NCBI GenBank assembly: GCA_903890265.1
Contig: CAITAM010000368.1
Coordinates: 1-18,045, forward strand
Source: an uncultured Pseudomonadota bacterium
Lineage (GTDB): Bacteria > Pseudomonadota > Gammaproteobacteria > Steroidobacterales > Steroidobacteraceae
Direction: 5' to 3'
Length of the DNA: 18,045 nt
Shown here: one piece after another, positions 12,811 through 18,045 of the stretch
Layout of the letters: every line of letters begins with the position of its first letter
Position numbering within the stretch: the first letter of the stretch is position 1
Translations under genes and position numbers: made by a program
The notes under the pieces: model-generated
What the model saw: the letters and a program-made list of their open reading frames with translations, nothing else
Database searches by the model: none
What the model was told of the DNA's origin: nothing

Positions 12811-14235
12811 ATGGCAGCACATCCCGTACACGTTAACTTTCCCGGCCGACTGGTTTTCGTCGGCTTCGGCAGCATCGGTCAGGGTGTGTTACCCCTTATT
12901 CTGCGGCATATCGGCGGCCTTGACCCCTCGCGCATTACGATTGTGACGGCCGACGAAACGGGCCGCGCGCAGGCCGAGGCGGCCGGCGTCACCTTCGTGC
13001 GCCAGGCGCTCACCCGCGAGAATTTCCGGCACGTGCTTGAGCCGGTGCTCGGCCGCGGTGACTTCCTGCTCAACCTGTCGGTTGACGTGTCGTCGCTCGC
13101 GCTGATCCGCTTCGCCTGGGAGCGTGGCGCGCTGTACCTCGACACCTGTCTCGAGCCGTGGGCCGGCGGCTACACGGATCCCGCGCTGCCGCCGGCACGG
13201 CGCACCAATTACGCCCTGCGCGAGGAGGCGCTTGCCGTGCGCCGCGAGCACCCGGACGCGCCGACCGCCGTGCTGACGCACGGCGCGAATCCGGGCCTCG
13301 TATCGCACCTCGTCAAGCAGGCGCTGCTGAACATCGCAGCGGACCTCGGCAAGGCGGTGGCGGAGCCTGCCAACCGCGAGCAATGGGCGGCCCTCGCCCA
13401 CGAGCTTGGCGTCAAGGTTGTGCATGTCGCCGAGCGCGACATGCAGGCGCCGAGCGTGCCGAAACGCAACGACGAGTTCGTGAACACCTGGTCGGTGGAC
13501 GGCTTCATCTCCGAAGGGTGCCAGCCGGCCGAGCTTGGCTGGGGCAGCCACGAGCGCAACTTCCCCCGCGACGGGCGCCGCTTCGATTTCGGTGACGGAT
13601 CGGCGATCTTCCTGATGCAGCCGGGTGCGGCCACCCGCGTCCGGACCTGGGCGCCAATGTCGGGCCCGTTTCACGGTTTTCTGATCACTCACGGTGAAGC
13701 GATTTCGATTGCTGACTATTACACGGTCAAGGACGGCGATCGCGTGGCGTACCGTCCGACGGTGCACTACTCCTACCACCCCAGTGATTCGGCGGTGGCG
13801 TCAGTGCACGAATTCGCGGGACGCAACTGGCAGGTGCAGTCGGCGAAGAGAATTCTGCTGGACGAGATCATCAGCGGAGGCGTCGATGAACTTGGCGTGC
13901 TGCTCGCCGGGCATGCGAAGAACGCCTACTGGTACGGCTCCCAGCTGTCGATCGACGAGGCACGCGCGCTTGCGCCGCACAACTCCGCGACCAGCCTGCA
14001 GGTGTGCGTCTCGGTTCTGGCCGGTGTGATCTGGACCATCGAGAATCCGGCGCGCGGCATGGTCGAGCCCGATGAGATGGATTTCCGGCGCTGCCTCGAC
14101 ATCTGCCGTCCGTACCTCGGGCCGGTGGTCGGCGCCTACACCGACTGGAATCCACTCACCGACCGCGGCCGGCTGTTTCCCGAGGATCTCGACGAGACCG
14201 ATCCCTGGCAGTTCAAGAACGTGCGGGTTCTCTGA
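12811..14235 (+). CDS. hss: Homospermidine synthase
   Basis: The NAD+-dependent enzyme joins aminobutyl groups from putrescine or spermidine to make sym-homospermidine. The 474-residue product is the usual bacterial length (Blastochloris viridis type). It begins with a saccharopine-dehydrogenase-like Rossmann motif, FVGFGSIGQGVLP (G18, G20, G23), then NLSVDVSSLALIRFAWERGALYLDTCLEPWAGGY, LTHGANPGLVSHLVKQAL, NTWSVDGFISEGCQPAELGWGSHE, and a C-terminal region with LDEIISGGVDELGVLLAGH and NAYWYGSQLS. The start has GGAG 7 nt upstream. No other polyamine gene (such as ornithine decarboxylase) is in the window, so putrescine must come from elsewhere. It converges on greB with a 6-bp gap. Confidence 0.93.
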   Translation: MAAHPVHVNFPGRLVFVGFGSIGQGVLPLILRHIGGLDPSRITIVTADETGRAQAEAAGVTFVRQALTRENFRHVLEPVLGRGDFLLNLSVDVSSLALIRFAWERGALYLDTCLEPWAGGYTDPALPPARRTNYALREEALAVRREHPDAPTAVLTHGANPGLVSHLVKQALLNIAADLGKAVAEPANREQWAALAHELGVKVVHVAERDMQAPSVPKRNDEFVNTWSVDGFISEGCQPAELGWGSHERNFPRDGRRFDFGDGSAIFLMQPGAATRVRTWAPMSGPFHGFLITHGEAISIADYYTVKDGDRVAYRPTVHYSYHPSDSAVASVHEFAGRNWQVQSAKRILLDEIISGGVDELGVLLAGHAKNAYWYGSQLSIDEARALAPHNSATSLQVCVSVLAGVIWTIENPARGMVEPDEMDFRRCLDICRPYLGPVVGAYTDWNPLTDRGRLFPEDLDETDPWQFKNVRVL

Positions 14236-14241
14236 TAGGCA

Positions 14242-14748
14242 TCAGGACAAGGTGCCGTAGCGGATCGCCACGATGACGTAGCGTGACGCTCCGGCGGGCG
14301 CCTCGACGACGAATTCGTCGTCGAGGCGCCGACCGAGCAGGGCGCGACCCAGTGGGGCGTCCATGCTGACATAACGCGGATCCATGTCGAATTCATCCGG
14401 CCCGACCACGCGCAGGGTTCGTTCGACGCCGTTCTCGTCTTCCAGATCCACCCACGCGCCAAAGTACACTCGCGTCCGGTCCGACGGCGGCTGGTCGACG
14501 ACCGTGAGCCCCTCAAGGCGCTTGCGCAGGAAACGGACACGACGGTCGATCTCGCGCAGTCGCTTCTTGCCGTAGGTGTATTCGGCATTTTCAGAGCGAT
14601 CCCCCTGGGCCGCCGCCGCGGTGACGGCTTCGGTCACCCGTGGCCTTTCCACCCGCCACAGCTCGTCGAGCTCGGCACGCATGCGTGCGGCGCCTTCCGG
14701 GGTTGAGTATTTCGAGCCGGGTTTGTCGGCGGCACGCCAGCGTCCCAA
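14242..14748 (-). CDS. greB: Transcription elongation factor GreB
   Basis: GreB rescues backtracked RNA polymerase by stimulating transcript cleavage through the secondary channel. The 168-residue protein has the N-terminal coiled coil from about residue 17 to 80. Its tip carries GDRSENAEY, with the acidic Asp and Glu that reach the active site, followed by KKRLREIDRRVRFLRKRLEGL. The C-terminal FKBP-like domain contains FGAWVDLED, VVGPDEFDMDPRYVSMDAPLGRALLG and APAGASRYVIVAIRY. GDRSENAEY-x-Y-x-K-K-R-L-R-E-I-D-R-R and the R-Y-V-S-M-D segment mark GreB rather than GreA. The start is TTG at 14746-14748, with AGG 10-11 nt upstream and the MGRWR N-terminus common in non-enteric GreB proteins. It is divergent from the 68-residue gene. 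Confidence 0.93.
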   Translation of the reverse strand: MGRWRAADKPGSKYSTPEGAARMRAELDELWRVERPRVTEAVTAAAAQGDRSENAEYTYGKKRLREIDRRVRFLRKRLEGLTVVDQPPSDRTRVYFGAWVDLEDENGVERTLRVVGPDEFDMDPRYVSMDAPLGRALLGRRLDDEFVVEAPAGASRYVIVAIRYGTLS

Positions 14749-14822
14749 AGTGTTGTTACCTCGCCAGCGTAATCGTTAAGCAGTTCACGGATTCCCGGCT
14801 GCCCGCTGTCTACGCTGCAGCC

Positions 14823-15029
14823 ATGACGTTCAAAGTGTATGCGCACTTCGTCGCTGACCTCGGCACCCGGGGCTGCAGCGAATTCCGGGGCATCGTCGAA
14901 GTCGGCTCGGAGCCGTTGCTCGGCAACGTCGCCGACCGGGACGACGAGGCGCTGGTGCGCGAGCTTGCACGCGATTTTAACGTCGGTACCGAGCAGATCC
15001 ACGTGCTGCGTTGGTCCCGGCTGCACTGA
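14823..15029 (+). CDS. Small protein of unknown function (68 aa)
   Basis: I do not recognise this protein. It is 68 residues, starting MTFKVYAHFVADLG and ending IHVLRWSRLH, with no signal peptide or membrane segment. It is acidic in the middle (DRDDEALVRELARDF), and the order of alternating hydrophobic and charged segments suggests a compact alpha/beta domain. It is likely a real gene because it has a full ORF between greB and a strong terminator 45 bp after its stop, and because a competing frame on the other strand has no family likeness. No Shine-Dalgarno is visible; TACGCT 6 nt before the ATG is only a weak -10-like match. Confidence 0.6.
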   Translation: MTFKVYAHFVADLGTRGCSEFRGIVEVGSEPLLGNVADRDDEALVRELARDFNVGTEQIHVLRWSRLH

Positions 15030-15073
15030 GTCCCCTGGCGGCCCACAGCGCATTTTCCTTGTGACCGCCACTT

Positions 15074-15108
15074 AAAACCCCGGATCCGACGGATCCGGGG
15101 TTTTTTTT
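15074..15108 (+). terminator. Strong intrinsic terminator
   Basis: A perfect 13-bp stem (AAAACCCCGGATC at 15074-15086 with 15092-15104) with a 5-nt loop (CGACG) runs into eight T residues at 15101-15108. It insulates the 68-residue gene from the lemA operon. Four A residues at its left end give only a weak T-run on the minus strand. Confidence 0.95.
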
Positions 15109-15126
15109 GCTCCCGACGTCCCCATC

Positions 15127-15155
15127 TTGCCAATCACGGACGTCCGGCCGATTAT
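15127..15155 (+). promoter_or_regulatory. Candidate sigma-70 promoter of the lemA operon
   Basis: TTGCCA (15127-15132, five of six to TTGACA), a 17-bp spacer and GATTAT (15150-15155, four of six to TATAAT). It lies just after the upstream terminator and implies a leader of about 80 nt. The leader holds a GC-rich stem with one bulge around 15192-15212 and a GGAG site 7 nt before the lemA ATG. Confidence 0.5.
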
Positions 15156-15244
15156 GACCGGACCTATTCCGGGGCCGGCCCGCCGTACGGCAGCGGGCGG
15201 GCTCCCGCCGCTGGTTTCATTCTGTGTCTTTGAGGAGCTCACTC

Positions 15245-15856
15245 ATGCGGTTTAAATGGCTGGCCGCCGCGCTGTTCGCGGCGACGATGATCTCGGGTTG
15301 TGGCTACAACAACATTCAGGTCCAGGATGAGGGTACGAAGTCCGCCTGGTCGGAAGTCCTGAACCAGTACCAGCGGCGGGCCGACCTGATCCCGAATCTC
15401 GTCAAGACCGTGCAGGGCTACGCCGAGCAGGAAAAGAGCGTCCTGGTCGGGGTGACCGAGGCGCGTGCCAAGGCGACGTCGATCAAGGTCGACGCCAACG
15501 ACGAAGACTCGCTGAAGAATTTCCCGCTGGCCCAGGCACAGGTGTCGGGATCGCTGTCCCGCCTGCTTGCGGTCGCGGAGAACTATCCGCAGCTGAAGTC
15601 GGACCAGAACTTCCGCGATCTGCAGGCCCAGCTTGAGGGGACCGAGAACCGCATCGCCGTGGCCCGTAACCGTTACATCCAGGCGGTGCAGCAGTTCAAC
15701 ATCACGGTGCGCAGCTTCCCGAGCAACCTGACCGCGATGATGTTCGGGTACAAGCCGAAGCCCAACTTCACGGTCGAGGACGAGGCTGCCATTGCCAAGC
15801 CACCGACGGTGGACTTTGGTGCGGCGAAGCCGGCTGCCGCCGGTTCGACCGGTTGA
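15245..15856 (+). CDS. lemA: LemA family lipoprotein
   Basis: This 203-residue protein has an N-terminal lipoprotein signal: hydrophobic residues 6-15 and the lipobox ISGC with the lipidated Cys at 19. The mature part is the LemA all-helical domain: a short YNNIQ segment, then SAWSEVLNQYQRRADLIPNLVKTVQGYAEQEKSVLVGVTEARAKA, with long amphipathic helices, NYPQLKSDQNFRDLQAQLEGTENRIAVARNRY and FNITVRSFPSNL. The last pair is the family's best-known signature. Function is not established; it is often next to TPM-domain genes, as here. The ATG at 15245 has GGAG 7 nt upstream; an earlier ATG-type start in frame (15224) lacks one and would lengthen the signal. The TPM gene starts 4 bp after its stop, so they form an operon. 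Confidence 0.93.
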   Translation: MRFKWLAAALFAATMISGCGYNNIQVQDEGTKSAWSEVLNQYQRRADLIPNLVKTVQGYAEQEKSVLVGVTEARAKATSIKVDANDEDSLKNFPLAQAQVSGSLSRLLAVAENYPQLKSDQNFRDLQAQLEGTENRIAVARNRYIQAVQQFNITVRSFPSNLTAMMFGYKPKPNFTVEDEAAIAKPPTVDFGAAKPAAAGSTG

Positions 15857-15860
15857 GGCA

Positions 15861-16790
15861 ATGATCGCGACCATGGCCCCGCGCCGCTGCGGCCCCGGTC
15901 CGTGGTCGGTTTTTAGCCTGCTCCTGGCGCTGTGCGCGGCGCTGGGTCTACTGCTCGTTCCTGCGCGACCGGCGGTCGCGCAGGACCTTCTCCCCGTACC
16001 CAAGGTGGCGCGGGTCACCGATCAGACGGGCACGCTCGACGCCGCGGCGGTGGCGGGACTCGAGCAGAAGCTCGCTGCCTTTGAGGCGGAGAAGGGCAGC
16101 CAGATCGCGGTCCTGATCGTGCCGACGACGGCGCCAGAGGAGATCGAGCCCTACGCCAACCGTGTTTTCACCGCCTGGCAGCTCGGCCGCAAGGGCGTCG
16201 ACGACGGCGTGCTCGTCGTGGTCGCGAAGAATGACCACAAGCTCAGGGTCGAAGTGGGGCGCGGCCTCGAAGGCGCGATTCCCGACGCCTACGCCAAGCG
16301 CATCGTCAGCGACGTCATCGCGCCACACTTTCGCGCCGGTGATTTTCCGGGCGGCATCGCCGCCGGTGTCGATTCGGTCATCGGCCTCGTGCACGGCGAG
16401 CCACTGCCACCGCCACGGCCGCGGCCGGCCGCCCATCAGGGTCCGGGCCTTGAGGGCACGCTGGTACTCATCCTGTTTGCCGCGGTCACCATCGGCTCGA
16501 TGCTGCGCGCAATCCTTGGCCGCGTGCTCGGCGCTGCCGCCACCGGCGGCATCGTCGGCTTCCTTACCTGGGTCCTCGCCTCGGTGCTCGGTCTCGCCAT
16601 CGGCGCCGGGGCGATCGCCTTCCTGATCGCCCTGATGGGCGGTCTCGGCGGCTCGCGCTGGAGCAGTGGCGGCTACTACGGTGGCGGCGGTTTTGGCGGG
16701 GGCGGTTTTGGCGGTGGCGGTTTCGGTGGTGGCGGTTTCGGCGGCGGCGGCGGCGGTTCGGCCGGCGGCGGCGCCTCGGGAAGCTGGTAA
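15861..16790 (+). CDS. TPM-domain membrane protein, YgcG-like, with glycine-rich tail
   Basis: The 309-residue product has a signal peptide (hydrophobic about 15-37, AVAQ end), an extracytoplasmic TPM domain (about 45-180), a Pro-rich linker (PPPRPRPAAHQ), two to three membrane helices (about 200-265), and a C-terminal tail made almost only of Gly and Phe. TPM hallmarks are VTDQTGTLD, GSQIAVLIVPTT, GVLVVVAKNDHKLRVEVGRGLEGAIPDAYAKRI and a final FRAGDFPGGIAAGVDSVI helix. TPM proteins were named for putative phosphatase or Photosystem II repair roles in plants; the bacterial role is unclear. The ATG at 15861 has only a weakly placed GAGG, but the lemA stop is 4 bp away, so coupling is likely. 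The next gene begins right after its stop. Confidence 0.92.
   Translation: MIATMAPRRCGPGPWSVFSLLLALCAALGLLLVPARPAVAQDLLPVPKVARVTDQTGTLDAAAVAGLEQKLAAFEAEKGSQIAVLIVPTTAPEEIEPYANRVFTAWQLGRKGVDDGVLVVVAKNDHKLRVEVGRGLEGAIPDAYAKRIVSDVIAPHFRAGDFPGGIAAGVDSVIGLVHGEPLPPPRPRPAAHQGPGLEGTLVLILFAAVTIGSMLRAILGRVLGAAATGGIVGFLTWVLASVLGLAIGAGAIAFLIALMGGLGGSRWSSGGYYGGGGFGGGGFGGGGFGGGGFGGGGGGSAGGGASGSW
16680..16754 (+). repeat. 15-bp tandem repeat encoding GGGGF units
   Basis: Four 15-bp units (16680, 16695, 16710, 16725) each encode GGGGF, followed by an all-Gly fifth unit. The third-position changes between units show this is not a very recent expansion. It forms the flexible C-terminal tail of the TPM membrane protein. 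Confidence 0.88.
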
Positions 16791-17294
16791 ATGGTCATCG
16801 ACAAGCTCAAGCGGCTGTTCAGGCACGCGCTGGCGACGCGGGCGCACATGCACCGACTCTTCCCGGAGCAGGCCCTGGATGAGCTGGAGACGGCCGTGAG
16901 CCGGGCGGAATCCGAGCATTCGGCGGAAATCCGGTTCGTCATCGAGTCCGAGCTCGACCTGCACTCCATCCTCGCCGGCAAATCGGCAAGGGACCGCGCG
17001 CGGGAGGTATTCGGGCGATTCGGCGTCTGGGACACCGAGGCCAACAACGGCGTGCTGATCTACCTGCTGATTGCGGATCGCCGCGTCGAAATCGTTGCCG
17101 ACCGCGGGTTCCGGGACCTCGTCACCCACGAAGAGTGGCAGGGCGTGTGCCGGGCGATGGAAGTCCGGTTTCGCGCCGGGCAGTTCAAGGAGGGGGCACT
17201 CGCTGGCATCGCGGCGGCCGGTGTGCTCGCCGCCCGGCATTTCCCGCCGGCGGGGGCGCGCAACGAATTGCCCGACCGGCCGATCCTGCTTTGA
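16791..17294 (+). CDS. TPM-domain protein, second copy (YgcG-like, no signal peptide)
   Basis: The 167-residue product has a charged N-terminus (about 1-30) and no signal peptide or clear membrane helix. A TPM domain follows, with ELETAVSRAESEHSAEIRFVIESELDL, FGVWDTEANNGVLIYLLIADRRVEIVADRGF (equivalent to the G-V-L-V-V-V-x-x-x-x-x-x-R-V-E-V core of the first copy) and VRFRAGQFKEGALAGIAAAGVLAARHFP. It is therefore a soluble partner of the membrane TPM protein. This lemA-TPM-TPM arrangement is common in proteobacteria from my memory. The ATG at 16791 directly abuts the TAA of the previous gene; GGAAG lies about 7 nt upstream. Function unknown. Confidence 0.88.
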   Translation: MVIDKLKRLFRHALATRAHMHRLFPEQALDELETAVSRAESEHSAEIRFVIESELDLHSILAGKSARDRAREVFGRFGVWDTEANNGVLIYLLIADRRVEIVADRGFRDLVTHEEWQGVCRAMEVRFRAGQFKEGALAGIAAAGVLAARHFPPAGARNELPDRPILL

Positions 17295-17321
17295 TTTCTC
17301 GCCGGGTCAGGGACGCTCGTC

Positions 17322-17327
17322 CATAAT
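17322..17327 (+). promoter_or_regulatory. Candidate -10 box of the L,D-transpeptidase gene (leaderless type)
   Basis: CATAAT matches TATAAT at five of six positions, 6 nt before the ATG at 17334. The wording CCATAATCGCGGCATG closely resembles the helicase start (CGATAATAGCGGCATG). No good -35 is seen at 16-18 nt. Confidence 0.45.
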
Positions 17328-17333
17328 CGCGGC

Positions 17334-18045
17334 ATGCTGAAGCCGGTCAGCCGCGGACGCGGCACATCCCCTCTGGCGCGCGGCCTGCTGTTGCTGGCCG
17401 CCTGCGTCGCGCTCGGCGCCTGCTCGCTGTTCCGGCCGCTGCCACCCGCACCGCCCGCGATCGTGGCGCCACCCGCGCCGCCGCCGCCGCCGCCGCTCGC
17501 CGAGCCGCTTGCCACCCACACGTTCCGCTACGACCCGCTGCGTGACGACGTCGTCGGCCAGGTGCAGGTGACCGTGGCCGGGCCGGATGACACCCTCCCG
17601 GAGCTCGCCCGGCGCTTTAACCTCGGCTACGAGGAAATCGTCCGCGCCAACCCCGGTGTCGACCCGTGGCTGCCCGGTGCCGGGCGCGAGATCGTCCTGC
17701 CGACGGCGTTCGTCCTGCCGGATGCGCCGCGCACGGGGGTGGTCGTCAATATCGCGGCGATGCGGATCTATTATTTCCCGAAGCGCGAGGCCGGCAAGCC
17801 GGCGACCGTGATCACGCACCCCATCGGCATCGGCAAAGTGGGCTGGTCCACGCCCGAGGGCGTCACGCAGATACTGTCCCGGGTCAAGGACCCGGTCTGG
17901 ACGCCTCCCGAATCGGTCCGTCGCGAGCACCTGAAGGACGGCGACGAACTGCCGGCGCAGGTGCCGGCCGGGCCGGATAATCCGCTCGGCGCCTACCTCT
18001 TCCGGCTGGGCTGGCCGAGCTACCTGATCCACGGCACCAACAAGC
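17334..18045 (+). CDS. LysM L,D-transpeptidase lipoprotein (3' end outside window)
   Basis: L,D-transpeptidases make 3-3 peptidoglycan cross-links or attach Braun-type lipoprotein to peptidoglycan. The visible 237 residues start with a lipoprotein signal: a hydrophobic core at 18-27 and lipobox LGAC with Cys at 30, followed by Ser (outer-membrane sorting). A Pro-rich linker covers 35-58, with six Pro in a row at 49-54. A LysM-like domain covers about 79-123 (DDTLPELARRFNLGYEEIV, ANPGVDPWLPG, REIVLP), and a YkuD-type catalytic domain follows (VVVNIAAMRIYYFP, HPIGIGKVGWSTPEG, DPVWTPPESV, NPLGAYLFRL, YLIHGTNK). The window ends just before the expected S-H-G-C-x-R catalytic Cys motif, so activity cannot be confirmed. 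It closely resembles ErfK/YbiS/YcfS-type proteins, with its LysM on the N side. Confidence 0.9.
   Translation, partial: MLKPVSRGRGTSPLARGLLLLAACVALGACSLFRPLPPAPPAIVAPPAPPPPPPLAEPLATHTFRYDPLRDDVVGQVQVTVAGPDDTLPELARRFNLGYEEIVRANPGVDPWLPGAGREIVLPTAFVLPDAPRTGVVVNIAAMRIYYFPKREAGKPATVITHPIGIGKVGWSTPEGVTQILSRVKDPVWTPPESVRREHLKDGDELPAQVPAGPDNPLGAYLFRLGWPSYLIHGTNK

Noticed and set aside
17307..18032. Minus-strand ORF (241 codons) opposite the L,D-transpeptidase
   Set aside because: The plus frame has a lipobox, LysM and YkuD segments; the minus frame has none.

Overview
This is a high-GC (roughly two-thirds G+C), gene-dense chromosomal segment that reads as a flagellated, Gram-negative Gammaproteobacterium. 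The signs are a GreB factor, a GlpQ-type phosphodiesterase, a YigB-like HAD phosphatase, lipoproteins with lipoboxes, a sigma-28-type promoter and an E. coli-like SOS box. I cannot name the genus. I see no rRNA, tRNA, IS element, integrase or CRISPR array, and most genes look like ordinary housekeeping or accessory metabolism.

Layout: (1) 1-184 is the 3' end of an ATP-grasp (D-Ala-D-Ala ligase-like) gene. (2) 208-1837 (-) is a glpQ-like gene overlapping a GST gene by 8 bp. (3) 1908-2606 (+) is a HAD phosphatase. (4) 2615-3414 (-) holds a Nudix hydrolase and a 77-residue protein that looks like the two ends of a flagellar rod/hook protein joined together. The small gene has its own near-consensus sigma-28 promoter. 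(5) 3460-4029 (+) is a P-loop kinase. (6) 4054-7156 (-) holds a small membrane protein, an MFS transporter and a PLP enzyme of the VC1184 type. (7) 7267-9345 (+) is a UvrD-like helicase behind a candidate LexA box. (8) 9356-11971 (-) holds a 3-mercaptopyruvate sulfurtransferase, a glycine-rich RRM protein and an exported SAM-methyltransferase-like protein, with tandem intrinsic terminators between the last two. (9) 12043-14235 (+) holds a second GST and homospermidine synthase. (10) 14242-14748 (-) is greB. (11) 14823-15029 (+) is an unrecognised 68-residue gene ending in a strong terminator. (12) 15245-17294 (+) is a tight lemA / TPM / TPM operon. (13) 17334 to the end (+) is a LysM L,D-transpeptidase lipoprotein, cut off by the window edge.

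The genes do not form one pathway. Two functional groupings stand out: an envelope cluster (lemA, two TPM proteins, L,D-transpeptidase) and a polyamine/thiol neighbourhood (sulfurtransferase, GST, homospermidine synthase). The most distinctive signals are regulatory: the sigma-28 promoter on the mini flagellar-like gene, the SOS-type operator on the helicase, -10 boxes 6-7 nt from start codons (suggesting leaderless mRNAs), and a terminator inside the leader of the exported methyltransferase. I found no convincing wholly new multi-gene system; the mini flagellar-like gene is the best candidate for something under-described.
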